A DNA stretch of 64,000 bases. Source: Kuschelorhynchus macadamiae. Its lineage: Eukaryota; Arthropoda; Insecta; Coleoptera; Curculionidae. The notes under the pieces were generated by a model that saw only the letters and a list, made by a program, of their open reading frames with translations, searched no databases and had not been told where the DNA came from. Within the stretch, counting starts at the first letter, position 1; each line of letters starts with the position of its first letter. Positions 48,184 through 59,774 of the stretch are shown here, piece by piece. The translations under genes were made by a program, and so were the position numbers. The stretch is from contig JAUTXW010002103.1 of NCBI GenBank assembly GCA_030620095.1, positions 2,042,001 to 2,106,000 on the forward strand. The letters run 5' to 3'.

Positions 48184-50232
48184 CAGTGTGTATCAGCCAA
48201 ATGGAATAAATTCGATAATAAATAAATGGGGGCGTGTTCGGAAAAACGCTTGGACCCTTCGATTGGTATTTTTAGTTGCTCATTTTCTCCAATAAAAACT
48301 TTATACAGGGTGTGTCCTGTAACAGTGGTCAATGCCAACTTTCTTATTTCAAATGCAACACCCCGGATATTATTTAATTTTTGGATTCTTTAGGAGATTC
48401 TAAACATATTTTATGTTCAATGTCCTATACCTATCTTCAACTATTTCGGCAATATTAAGTGTTTTCAAAAATTTTATTTACTTTATATTCATGAAAGTGG
48501 CTCTGGTTACTGAACTATTTATTTGATTACAAAAATTCGCTACAACACACTCAATACTTATTTACCATTTAGGTCTTCATATTGAATGTAAGCAAAAAAA
48601 GCGTTCCTTTTTATTGATATGGAACAAAAAGAGCCAGTTTTGTTTACTTTTAAGTTTTGTTTACTTTTGTGTAAAATGCCTGGCCTTTCTCTTTGCAAGA
48701 CAGTAGTTGTCAGTGTCAGTGTCATAGTCTTTTGAATTTCGTTAACTGCATAATACCTAATATCAGAAAAATGGTTCATTTAACAGAAATGCATAAAATA
48801 ACAATTCTACAAATGATTGGTTATGGAGATAACACACGAACACAAGTGGAAGTTGCTCGCTTATTTCATGAAAAATTTCCAAATTTGCCGCATATATCTC
48901 AAGGGACAATTAGTAAAATAGAAAAGCAGTTTCGCGAGCTTGGACATGTGAGGCAGATAAAAAAAGCAGCTGCCAATTCAATAAATGATGGTACTAAATT
49001 GGATATTATGCTTGAGTTTGAGGAAAACCCACATATTTCTAGTCGACAAGCCGCCGCAATGTTCGATATTAGCCATTCGTCGATTATTCGAACATTAAAA
49101 GAAAATAAAATGCATCCCTATAAAGTGATACCAACTCAGGAGCTCATGGAAGACGATTATGATAGGAGAACTTATTTTTGTGAACAAATGATGGCTATGT
49201 TAGATAACAATGTTATTCAATTAGAACATGTTTTGTTTTCGGATGAGTGCACCTTTACACTTCACGGTCATGTAAATCGTCAAAATTGCCGCTATTGGTC
49301 TAGGGAAAATCCTCACTGGATCAGCGAAGAACATACTCAATATCCTGAAAAGGTTAATGTTTGGGCAGGAATTGTTAGGGATCATATCATAGGCCCCTTT
49401 TTCATTGACGGCAATTTGAATGGCGATAATTATTTAGCACTGCTCCAAAATAATGTTGTGCCAACTTTGACAAATTTGTATCCGGATCCAGCAAACCCAC
49501 AAGTTCCAGCGAATATGATATGGTTTCAGCAAGATGGAGCGCCGCCCCATTACCAAATTAATGTCCGGCAGTACCTCAACGGAATATTTCCAAATCGGTG
49601 GATACGGAGACGAGGATCGATAGAATGGCCAGCGCGATCCCCTGATCTGACGCCATTAGACTTTTTCTTATGGGGACATTAAAAATGTTGTATACAAAAC
49701 TAAACCCCTCGACTTAGCTGACTTAAGAAGACGAATAACGCTTGCGATTAGATCGGTCACGCCTGAGATGCTAAATAACGTTAGAAGAAATTTCTATTTA
49801 AGATTAGGAATTTGCCAAGACGTTCGCGGCGAGCATATTCAACAGTTCCCAAATTAACTTTTTACTTTTGTTTATACATTATGAAGAAATGAATAATTTT
49901 ATTTTTTTAATCTTAATTTTTGCAATAAATTTGAAAACACTTAATATTGCCGAAATAGTTGAAGATAGGTATAGGACATTGAACATAAAATATGTTTACA
50001 ATCTCCTAAAGAATCCAAAAATTAAATAATATATATAATATAATATAATATAATGTTGCATTTGAAATAAGAAAGTTGGCATTGACCACTGTTACAGGAC
50101 ACACCCTGTATAAAAAGTTTTTATTGGAGAAAATGAGCAACTAAAAATACCAATCGACGGGTCCAAGCGTTTTTCCGAACACGCCCCCATTTATTTATTA
50201 TTGAATTTATTCCATTTGGCTGATACACACTG
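48184..50232 (+). mobile_element. Long-TIR mariner-like element D
   Basis: TA at 48182-48183 and 50233-50234. Ends are CAGTGTGTATCAGCCAAATG and its inverse. Inverted arms of about 290 bp carry an inner TACAGGGTGTGTCC (starting 48304 left, ending 50110 right), 122 and 124 bp from the outer motif. Arm similarity is high, so the insertion is fairly young. A TAATA-type simple repeat has expanded in the right arm only (50028-50053). It splits the gypsy reverse transcriptase. Confidence 0.9.
48771..49857 (+). pseudogene. Mariner-like transposase of element D (one frameshift)
   Basis: Start MVHLTEMHKITILQMIGYGD (an in-frame upstream ATG at 48693 precedes it but is not conserved). Two helix-turn-helix blocks are followed by MHPYKVIPTQEL. 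The first Asp is in LFSDECTF, the second in WFQQDGAPPH, the third in TPLDFFLWGH, with 41 residues between the last two. A 2-base loss, or 1-base gain, at about 49680 gives a premature TAA right after FLWGH. In the shifted frame KNVVYKTKPLDLADLRRR continues to GEHIQQFPN, with the stop at 49855-49857. This is the least damaged mariner in the window. Spacing 40-41 differs from DD34D mariners and DD34E Tc1. Confidence 0.88.
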
Positions 50233-50234
50233 TA

Positions 50235-50820
50235 TATCAATCTACTTGAATGATATTAGAATTACGGGAAAAAATGATATGATTCATTATTCTAGATTAG
50301 AATAAATCTGTAAGCGGTTAGTTAATCACGATTCACATATAAATTTAAATACTTCGCCTTCTTTGTTGATATAATTGAATATTGCGGGTATATGATTGAT
50401 ACAAATGGCGTTCACATAGTACCTCAAAAAGTTAATTCTATTTTAAATGCGCCTTCACCAAAGGATAAAACACATCTGCTATCTTAAATTGGTCTTGTTA
50501 ATTATTAGGGCTGGTTCTTTAACAATTTAGGTACAATTTTATATCCGCTAAATAACATTCTTCATAAAAATGTAAGATTTTCATGGAATAATGATTGTGA
50601 AAACTCTTTTCGTACCATGAAAAGCCAGATTGCTAATAAAAATTTTTTAGTCCACTTCGATTTTTCTTTACCAATCATTTTGACAACCGATGATTCACCA
50701 TACGGAGTTGAGCAGTACTTCCTCACCTATGTAAGGATGGAGTTGAAAGCACAATTCAATTTGCATCCCATCCTCGTCGCCAATACGTTGTATCTCCAAG
50801 GAATAATACAATTTTGCAAT
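50235..50820 (+). pseudogene. Ty3/gypsy reverse transcriptase end and RNase H, right part
   Basis: Resumes after element D with IYLNDIRITGKNDMIHYSRL (motif C YLND in place of YLDD), then RLVNHDSHINLN. Near 50620-50715 comes the RNase H start, FLVHFDFSLPIILTTDDSPY, followed in another frame by AVLPHLCKDGVESTIQFASH. About 50 residues of reverse transcriptase between LNTHT (before element D) and IYLND are missing. Multiple stops. Confidence 0.65.
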
Positions 50821-50829
50821 GATTTAATG

Positions 50830-51680
50830 TATGTATTTTTTTTGTTATATAAGTGACAAGTTCAATAATAATTCCTTAATAAAAAAAAACACGTCTCACA
50901 AAATAGAGGTAACAGAGAGGTATAAAGTACATAACAGTACGGATGAAGCGGAGTTCTGATATCCGAGGTTTGACCAATTAGGGTTCTATTGTGCTATAAA
51001 TCTTTTCAAAGTTTTCACATGAAAGCGTGACCAAGGCCTACCCATCAGCGAGACCATTAACTTTAGTTCATAAAAAAAAAGTTGGTTTAGTGTAAAATTG
51101 GACCGTGAATCTCAAATGACCTCTCAAATAGTACTGTTCGGACGGATACGCACAGGACCCATATACCTGCGTAAAAACACTCAATTAAGCATGTAAATAA
51201 TGTTTATTTGTATTAGCAACCTAAAATAATTAGCAATTAGCTGAATATTTATATACATGGTATATTATTGCGTTTCCTTGGTTACAAATTGTCGAGATGG
51301 TTTCTTTGTAAATGTCTTTAAAACTCAAATAATTCAACCACATCAATTGCTCGTGTCTCCGTTTAATTAGACGGCGAGCAACAATATTTCTTGTTGTTGC
51401 CATAAGCTTAATTTACGTCTACTTGTTAAGAAGTTTAATACAAAAATTATGATTTAATGGACAAGTAGCATTGCTGTGTAACAGCGAATAAAACCGACCT
51501 ATAAACGAATTTAAATAGCCAATCAGATGCGGTGCGTCGCAGACTGGCAACTCTGTAGGTTAAGCTACATATAAATCTTTCGATGGATCCCAACTTTACC
51601 AAATACTATACAAACTTGGAATCCATTTATGGGTATTTTTTTAGACTGGATGAATCGTCTATTCCGAGTATATTCTCTTG
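50830..51680. other. No recognisable gene
   Basis: AT-rich sequence after the gypsy remnant; integrase and a 3' LTR would be expected here but were not recognised. Confidence 0.4.
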
Positions 51681-51907
51681 CAGTGGCGTAGCTACGGGAA
51701 GCTAGGGGACCTTTTGCCCTCCTTTTGTGACGCCCTTTTCCGGTAAATCCCCCTATCATTTTCAGAAAGTAATGCTTTGTTTTCATTTGCTTTTTCTAAG
51801 CGTTATTACGTATTTTTGGTGTTCGCGAGCAAAACCATTGCCTTATTTCAATCGGCTGCCCCTATTATGGACTGCCCCCTCCCTACTAACAGCTGGTTAC
51901 GCCACTG
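51681..51907. mobile_element. Short hAT-type MITE
   Basis: 227 bp with ends CAGTGGCGTAGCTACGGG and, in inverse, CAGTGGCGTAACCAGC. Flanks TTCTCTTG and TTTTGTTG agree at 6 of 8 positions, consistent with an aged 8-bp duplication. Internal C/G-rich stretches CCCCTATTATGGACTGCCCC are common in hAT MITEs. Confidence 0.65.
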
Positions 51908-51909
51908 TT

Positions 51910-53220
51910 TTGTTGGTATAAAATAACACTCAATTATTAGTACCAAAGATCATGTTTATTATTTTGCAAATCGAAAAATGGGAAAATTATTATTTTTGTT
52001 TCACCATGCTGAAAATTGCCGGGAGAAAAATTTTTCATTTATTTTATTAAAGACTGTATACAGAAAAAAATGTGAAAAATTTGTAAAGAAAACATTCAAC
52101 CATATAAAAAAAGTTTGTGTTAAATTATACAGTGTTCACTTTTGTTCGCGAAGTATGTTGCGTATTCTTCAACAACTTTGAAAATCAAAAGTTTTTTTAA
52201 AAAATACATTAAAAGTTCATTAAATGAAATTACGCTGATATTTAATCTAACAGTTTATAATACTCAAAATATAAAAAACACTAGATTTGTGCATGCATGT
52301 GCATTTTATTTATTCAATATCCATGATCGTCACGTAAATCAGAATATGAGAATATTGCTTGGTAAATTAATCTATATCGTAAAAAATAAAAAACATCTGA
52401 TTTACCTTTTTCCTATAAACAACAGAAAATTCTAGTATTCAGTCAAAATTCACTCACTTAATCACAAATCCATAACATTCACACAAATAGTTGCAGCAAT
52501 ATAAAAATAACTCTAGTGTTATTTACAGAGGGGGGTATGTATTGTTTATTTGTCTCTATTTTTGGCTCTTTGTTTTTTCGAAGTGAGGTTATGATAAATA
52601 AGCGTGTTTCAATGCGTGTTTCTAGCACAGTGCGGCTCGAAGGTCCGTACCAACCCGGCGTTAGATGCAGACTCCTGATCTCTGAAGGCAGAGTCCGTTG
52701 CCAAGTTTGAAATTACATTCAAACAGGTTTTGTTGCCTAGATGCGGCGGGAAGTCTGTGTGGAGACACCTACTCGATGTGTGTCGAATTTACCGAGTCTA
52801 AAATTCAAAATATTCCTGCTACTCTTGCCATCTGTTTACGTTTAAGTATAGTTTGGATGCGTATATAAATTCCTTTGCAGGAATTCGCAGTCAATAACGC
52901 GTGTGGTTCGTTCATTGGCGTTGAGGTGTCGCTATTGTAAATGAAAAGTGTGCTGGTTGTTTCATATGATGCCTGTTTTGCGTTTTACGTACCTATAAGA
53001 AGATTGGCTTAATATTAAATTTAATTTAATATTTTTAAAACGAGAAGAGACAGTAAAATACAAATTCCAGTCATCTCTTGCAAATTCTATTGCATATTAA
53101 GCGTTAACGTTACCTAAAACAAATTTTTATTTAAGTATAGGGTGTTAAATAAATAAGACTACGAATTTTCCATTATTTTATTTGATCCGAAAATTTACTA
53201 AATCCAAGGTTGTGGTCAAT
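51910..53220. other. No recognisable gene; one promoter-like stretch
   Basis: At 52600-52960 base composition is clearly richer in GC than the surroundings. It contains TATATAA at 52862 and CGCAGTCAAT 25 bp downstream, a TATA-box plus initiator-like arrangement. No coding region was tied to it; an LTR or an untranslated leader is possible. Confidence 0.3.
52862..52891 (+). promoter_or_regulatory. TATA box with initiator-like sequence
   Basis: TATATAA at 52862-52868 and GCAGTC at 52887-52892, near the arthropod initiator TCAGTY with one mismatch and at a usual spacing. No downstream gene is evident. Confidence 0.25.
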
Positions 53221-53224
53221 TAAT

Positions 53225-53539
53225 AAGGTATAAAACAGCAAACAAGTACTAACCCGCCTAAGTTGAATCTATCAGCTGCGGAAAGAAAGGCGATAAAAAC
53301 ATTAAACAACAATACAGACATTTTAGTCCTTCCAGCTGACAAGGGAAATGTCGCTGTCGTCATGGACAAAACAGATTACTTGAAGAAAATACAATTTCTT
53401 TTGGACAACACCTACAGAGTAATTCAAGGAGTCCCGACCAGCAAAACTGAGCCTTATAAATGCAGAGGAGAGGTAGATGTTAAGCAGCTCAAGGATCCCG
53501 CGGTTCTACGGACTACCTAAAATACACAAGGTTAATGTA
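53225..53539 (+). pseudogene. Penelope-like element, N-terminal part (copy 6, left)
   Basis: The open frame from 53263 reads LNLSAAERKAIKTLNNNTDI, LVLPADKGNVAVVMDKTDY and FLLDNTYRVIQ, the conserved N-terminal zone of PLE reverse transcriptases. After a frameshift, RIPRFYGLPKIHKVNV follows, the last codons before element E. The reading resumes as PLRPIGSAIGSPTYKIG at 56545, so the two parts are one copy split by the insertion. Confidence 0.8.
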
Positions 53540-53940
53540 AAGTGCGGGACACGAAAGAAAACCGGGCGGAGTCAATCGGTTTAGGAAGGTTGGCCAAGAA
53601 ATCTCTTTAAACCAGTGGTGTCCCGTCGTTCTTTAAATAATATGGCACTCCTTTTTGACTATACGCACTTCAGATATTTAAAAAATGTAACTATGCTTAA
53701 TGAACCTTTATCTATATTTGTCTGTTTTCTTTCGTTTACCGCACTTCTATATCTCTTTTGTGTTGCAAAAACGGCGAACTTTCGAATTTTAAAATGATTT
53801 AATTTTGATTTTTCTTGATGAGTTTACCTATAAATATATTTTTTCTTGAGTTCTGTCATTAACGGTTCCCGGGCTACTGCCTATGTCCACTATTATTGGA
53901 CCACCCAGTATAGTGATACACGATTTACAAGTCCAGATTT

Positions 53941-54681
53941 TACAAGGGCAGCCAGTATCAGATTCAGTGAACGAGATTTATCAAAATTTTAGTTTATGCA
54001 GTTTTACTTTGGGCTACTCGGATATGCCAAAAGTGGCCGTCTGTGTCCGTTTGTCATATTACTTTATACATGGGCCGTCATTGTGAAGTACTATACAGGG
54101 CGTTTCCTAATTGCGTGCTGATGTTAAAGGGGGTGTTTTTATGTCCTAAAAGACGTAACTTTTGAGATACAGGATGGTAAAAAGTAAAAATTTTTTTTTT
54201 GATGATACTATTGTAGATAATTGCATGAAATTTGATACACGTCTTCTATGCATTAAGGAGCATACGGATTTACCCAGGTTAATTACATATGCACGCCACT
54301 GGTAGAAATTTCAAAAATTGATTGTTAATAAAAAATGCCCTTTTATGCATAAAAGAAGTGTATCAAATTTCACAAACTGTGTGAAATTTGAATTTATCTA
54401 TAATAGCATCAGAATTAAGATTAGGATCACCAAAGTTAAGACTTTTAGGTTCATATTAAACTTTTTTCTTAAAAAGGTCCAAGAATCACCCACCTTTAAC
54501 TTAGCACGCAATTAGGAAACGCCCTGTATAGTACTTCACAATGACGCCCCCTGTACAAAGTAATATGACAGATGGAGACAAACGGTCACTTTTGGCATAC
54601 CCGAATAGCCCAAATTCGAACTGCATAAGTTAAAATTTTGATAAATCTTTTTCACTGGAATCAGTACTGGCTCCCCTACTA
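53941..54681. mobile_element. Long-armed MITE nested in element E
   Basis: 741 bp with TA at both ends, outer motif TACAAGGGCAGCC and its inverse. Inverted arms of about 210 bp contain a second motif TACATGGGCC / TACAGGGGGC 126 bp inside on both sides (54067 and ending 54555). A third motif, TACAGGGCGTTTCCTAATTG, lies a further 27 bp in on both sides (54094 and ending 54528). No coding capacity. It shares the doubled-end layout with elements A-D. Confidence 0.75.
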
Positions 54682-54836
54682 TAACTACACTGATGAGTTA
54701 ATTTTGGAAAAATATGTTTTTCAAATATTAATTGCAATATTAGATATTTTTTGACACTCGGTATTGAACAGAAAATTAATTATTTTGAAGCAGTTTATTG
54801 TCAGCTACTTTATGAAGAAAATATATGAAAAAAAAA

Positions 54837-56193
54837 CTAAGCCATTTTTAAGGTTGACGGCTGTGATTCTAATGGTTCGATTCCTTCTAAATCGTTGTCT
54901 TCCTCTGAAAATGATGAGGTTTCATCGTCACTACTTGAAGATCCCATTGTGGTAACTAAATCATCAATAACCGTTTTAATTTTGCCATCTACTTCCCAGT
55001 TTATCTTCAATAGAACGAACATGTTTAACATACGATTTCCAATTTTCAGCCGATATTGAGTCAATCGCTTTTAATGTTATTTTATTTAAATCTTTAATTG
55101 AAAGTTCACCGGTGTTGCGCTCTCGAATATATTTTTTTACTCCTGCCCATGCAAGTTCAATAGGATTGAGGTCGCACATGTATGGAGGCAGCCTTAAAGG
55201 TGTATGACAGAGGTTACGTAAAAGACCGTCAATTTTATACTTTTTTTCTCTAGGCTTGTTGGCTGATATTACTTCATATAATTGATATTTTCTCCATGTT
55301 GGATCACATACAAGATTGTTCGATTTAAGCCACGATATCATATGAGCTTTTGTAGAGGATTTAGTTGGCACTTTATCTTCTTCTAGAATGATAGGTAGAG
55401 GTGGAAGTAATGTTAGGTAGAAGCTGCTCGAGCAACCACTTTTCAAAATTATCTCTATTCATCTGTCCATAATAGTCTCCAGTTGTTACTCCCGAGCGAA
55501 AAACTAAAGCAGCATCTGGAACAAATCCGGCTTCTGAACCAGCATGAACTATAATAAAGCGACTGCTAGAGCCGATTCCCTGAACAACACCTGTAACACT
55601 TTCACTTTGCCAGTATTTGTTCACTGTCATATCATTATCTACCCAGGTTTCGTCTAGATACACAATATTGCGTCCTTCTTGCCTATATTGCCTTACAATT
55701 GATAGATATTTCACCCGAAAGTGAAAAATATTTGCTCTTTCAATGAGCATTTTTCGTTTATTTTGGCACCAAACAAAACCGTTTGATCGTAAAAGCCGGT
55801 TTTATACCCGTACGGAAATTCTATTTTATTCTTTACAGCATGAAGTAGAGGTTTGCGGGTCGGAACCTTCTTCAAGTTTGTATAAAAATTCTCTATTGTT
55901 CCTCGAATTACTTGAAAATCGCCATCGTCAATTTTATCTTTGTATGATAGTTGGGGTCTTTTTTTACCAGGAGATTTTAAAGGTGAAGTAGAACATGAGC
56001 AATCATTATGTTCTCTTTGAATTTTTCTTACACTACTTTCCGAAACACCAGTGTAAAATGCAACGCGTTCTGTTCGACTTTGAATTGAAATAGTCAAACT
56101 ATTATTTTCAGCTTCTCTAGTACAGGCCTCTATAAAACTCGCATTAACGTCGCGTGCACCGCTTCGAATTGTTTTTCCTCTTTTGCTCGCCAT
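54837..56193 (-). pseudogene. DDE transposase of element E (several frameshifts, second Asp region lost)
   Basis: Start MASKRGKTIRSGARDVNASF; helix-turn-helix region TERVAFYTGVSESSVRKIQR; then KKRPQLSYKDKIDD. A frameshift near 55795 leads to RKMLIERANIFHFRVKYL and IVYLDETWVDND (first catalytic Asp). The second, expected in a MDNASYHS motif, is lost: only TYHSR remains, with a deletion and a frameshift at about 55385. The glutamate lies in LPPYMCDLNPIELAWAGVKK, and the end is SAENWKSYVKHVRSIEDK. Another shift near 55002 precedes an acidic Ser-rich tail ending at 54837. Same family as element F at 14.3 kb, where MDNASYDS survives. Confidence 0.8.
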
Positions 56194-56542
56194 CGTTACT
56201 TCGAAATAATAATTTAAATTCGACGCAACGTATTTATAAAGAAGTGAAAACAAATGCTCGAAATGTATAGGCGCTACTGGAAATAGCAAAAACCTTCTAG
56301 CGGCAAGCACATGTAGACTCTAGGCACATCCCAATTACAAGTGGACCAGTGCGAAATTTACTAAATCCTTGATTAATTTTCCGTACCGCTTAGCTGGCGC
56401 ACTTTATAGGTGAAACGGCAAACTATTACAACAAATAAAATAACAAAATTTATTTGCGTACACAAATTTTACTTTTCCGCTTGCTTAAGACTATGAACCT
56501 TTATTCTAAGGACCGCCCGGTTTTCTTTCGTGTCCCGCACTT

Positions 56543-57955
56543 TGCCACTTCGACCTATCGGCAGTGCAATAGGATCTCCTACTTATAAAATTGGTAAAAT
56601 ATCTTTCAAATATTCTTAATAATTTTACAGGAAAAACACAGAAACTCTACGCATTTTGTAGAAAAACTAAAATCAGTCCAATTAGATCCAAAAGATATCT
56701 TAGTCAGTTTCGATGTAGAACGCTATATACGAATGTGCCTATAAATGATTCAATTTCCATAATATCAGACTTATTTCACTATAATAATATTGACAATTCC
56801 CTTTTAGATATGATTGAAGCATGTCTCATATCAACACATTTTGTTTTTCAAGGAACTTTTTATGAAGAAACCTCAGGAGAAGCCATGGGATCACCGCTGT
56901 CACCAGTGGTAGCCAATATCTTCATGGAAGCTTTTGAGGAGGAAGCCTTGGAGCCGTCTCTATTAAATCCAATATCATGGTTTAGATATGCACACGACAC
57001 TTTTGTAATATGGTCGCATGGTCCAGAAAACCTCCCTGGGTTTCTTGATCATCTGAATCAACAACATGCTAATATAGAATTTACAATGGAAATTGTAATG
57101 TGTTCCTGTGGTGATATCTATATTGTAAGGAAAAGGGATGTATCCTTAGGACACCCGGCATATAGAAAACCAGCGTATACAAACAAGTACCTAAATGCAA
57201 ATTTCCATCATTATCCAGCACAAAAGCAATCAGTTATTAATTCATTGGTTTACACAGCCCTCGCGATTTGTGACCAAGATTCTTTACAATCGGAAACAGA
57301 GAAACTGATTCAAGTTTATTGCACTGAGGATATTAGACGGTCAATTAGAAAATATAATAATCCTACTCTACGAAACGATACTAATAAGGAATGACCGATA
57401 GGAAGTGTAGTACCTCCAGATATACACGGAACCACAGACAAGATTGCAAGGTTAGTGCGTCTGTCCAACATACTTTCAATCTTCAACACACACAAGAAAA
57501 TTGGACAAGGTTTGCGATCGCCAAAGGACATTGTTCCTTTCCAAAATTGAAGGAATATATGCAATTCCTTGTTCCTGTGGTGATATCTATATTGGAGAAA
57601 CTGGACGACCCATATCGACTAGGCTTAAGAAACATGAACGATGTATCAGAAAGGAACAAATTGTACAATCTGCTGTACCTATCTGATCATCAACATTCCA
57701 TTGAGCATGTCATAAATGTGAAGCATCCTAATAATTTTAATAGAGATACGGCCTTCAGTACACGTCATACGTGGAAACCGATCGTTACACCGAATCGCGT
57801 AAACACAGATCGACTATAAATAGCTGGTCTGGGTCTCTACGACCTCATTCAGTGTTCCGATCTCGTGAAGTAAAGATTCCTGAAGATGCCTCGTGCACTC
57901 GAAAGCGAAACGTCGGATAGTGGTTCCATTTTGACACGATCTAATCCCAAGAACC
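56543..57955 (+). pseudogene. Penelope-like element, reverse transcriptase, GIY-YIG endonuclease and 3' end (copy 6, right)
   Basis: The open frame 56591-57394 carries the RT core: TLYTNVPINDSISIISDLF, FVFQGTFYEETSGEAMGSPL and ANIFMEAFEEEALE. The catalytic box is FRYAHDTFVIW, where copy 3 has YVDD, so a metal-binding aspartate is replaced. KPAYTNKYLNANFHHYPAQK closes the domain. From 57400, IHGTTDKIARLVRLSNILSI leads, after a frameshift near 57548, to the GIY-YIG nicking domain EGIYAIPCSCGDIYIGETGR and RLKKHERCIRKEQIVQSAV. The 3' landmark GAAAGCGAAACGTCGGATAG is at 57901. A stop separates the domains and the active site is altered: non-functional. See the finding on the repeated 25-bp patch. 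Confidence 0.82.
57101..57125 (+). repeat. 25-bp patch in the PLE reverse transcriptase identical to its endonuclease region
   Basis: Bases 57101-57125 are identical to 57570-57594. In the endonuclease it encodes CSCGDIYI of the GIY-YIG motif; in the reverse transcriptase it encodes the same residues where the family has an IPFLDV-type block. Confidence 0.85.
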
Positions 57956-58159
57956 ATGATTTTTTAGTACACCTGTTAATTGAAATAAATAAAATACTGC
58001 AGGTAAGTGTGGGAAAAGAATGTAGGTAAACGTTTATTTCAGTCTCTTCATGGATTCAATTTGGTTGCTTTTGTAATTATTTGAATTTAACTCTAAAAAA
58101 ATAGTTTATTCCATTCCAGAATGAGTTGAAATTGTTAAACTTTATTTTCAAAATAATAG

Positions 58160-58600
58160 TTGTGCTAGGCTTACTGCTCGTGTGTTTAATAACACTTCTC
58201 CCAATAAAAATATGAACGATTCGTATGGTGATATATTAGTTCAAAGGTTAAGATCTGTCTGTAATGTGAAACGCTAGCCCCAACGAGTTATCAGACATAA
58301 AGCTGTGAAAGTCTCTGTTTTGGAACATGTAACATTGCATCATACTCAAAGACAACTAACTCAGGCCTGAGTTGTTTCCAGTTCATCCATAATAAGAATT
58401 TTAAAAGCTCAAAGGCTTCATCGGTATGAAATTAAATTAGTACAGGATGTAAGTGAGGTTGATTCTGATAGAATGCTGCAGTTTTGCGAAGAAATCAGCC
58501 ATCGTTTAATTAAAGATTTCTACGGACTTTCAAAGGATAATAATTTTATTGTGTCCGAAAAACATGTTTATAACACCTTCGAAAAATGGTCGTAAGTCAC
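58160..58600 (+). pseudogene. Mariner-like transposase N-terminal fragment
   Basis: Plus-strand pieces: ARVFNNTSPNKNMNDSYGDI and LVQRLRSVCNVKR (first helix-turn-helix), then VSVLEHVTLHHTQRQLTQA, then SSSIIRILKAQRLHRYEIKL and VQDVSEVDSDRMLQFCEEIS. It fades at IVSEKH, where the first catalytic motif would be. Stops after NVKR and TQA. A different subfamily from elements B-D. Confidence 0.6.
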
Positions 58601-58959
58601 TATTTTAACACCCCGTATATTTTGAAATCAATAAATAAAATTTAAAAATTTCAATATAACGATTTATTGTGTTTCTGCTGTTTTTAGTAATAAGGAAGTA
58701 ATATTCGGCATTTAAATTCAAAACTTGTCCACATGTCATGATTTGATGTGAGCGTGTAAAAATTGAAGAGCGGACCTGAAGAAAATTTAACCCACATTTG
58801 CAGATTTATGCTGAAGAGAATCGAGAGAAATTACCTTAGCTCTATGGTGAGACAAATACACCCAGGAATAAAATACAAGCAGTAACTGAAGGTGACTTAT
58901 ATGAAATAAACACCTTGAGTTGATTTTAAGCCTCTCCGCATGTATTATTATCTAGTACA

Positions 58960-59155
58960 TCCAACGATTTAGGAATCGCCCAGACCTGATTTTGGAGTAT
59001 TGATGTTCCGAAACATATAACCTTTAACGCCCTGTATCTCAGAATCGAGACAACTCCGGACACATGTTCATAGGAACTTTTTTTCTTAAAATGATCTAAG
59101 GAATCATCCCCTAGAGCTACGTACCGTAGTTAGGAAACACCCTGTATATCAGTGT
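58960..59155. repeat. Fragment of a mariner-type MITE
   Basis: The right end TAGTTAGGAAACACCCTGTATA (59131-59152) resembles the third-motif zone of the MITE at 53941 (ATTAGGAAACGCCCTGTATA), and AACGCCCTGTATCTCAGAATC near 59028 resembles its interior. The left end is unclear. Confidence 0.4.
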
Positions 59156-59579
59156 ATACCAACAGGCATAAAATAACCCCATGCAGGTGTTTATTTTATT
59201 TGTGTCATCGTCAGTTACTGCATGTGTTTTATTCCTAGGTGTATTTATCTTATCATAGATAAGGTAATTTCTCGCGAACTTCCAAAATGTTCGTCCGGCT
59301 GCTGACTACAAATGTAGTTAAATCTTCTACAGGTTCCCGATACAATTTTTTGATTTTTTTCCATTAATGCCAACCTACTCTTTTAAGTCACGCTGTCACT
59401 AGATTATGGCACAGTTTTGAATTTGAGTAACAAATATTAATACCTTATCATTAAAAAAAATCGATAAAAAAGAGTGGCGGCTCGTGGTCAACTTCAAGGG
59501 GGTCAATACCTATAAACCACAAACAGCCGTATTCACTAGAGGTTTAAATTTTAAACCCTATGTCTAAATCTTCAAACCC

Positions 59580-59774
<195 letters not shown>

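Larger units (their letters stand above)
53540..56542 (-). mobile_element. IS630/mariner-type element E inserted in a PLE
   Basis: Terminal inverted repeats of 30 bp, starting AAGTGCGGGACACGAAAGAA at 53540 and in inverse ending at 56542. Left flank TA (53538-53539), right flank TG (56543-56544), readable as a TA duplication with one changed base. The PLE frame continues across the junction. Its ends differ from elements A-D: no inner repeat motif. It contains a MITE (53941-54681) and a minus-strand transposase pseudogene. Confidence 0.85.
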
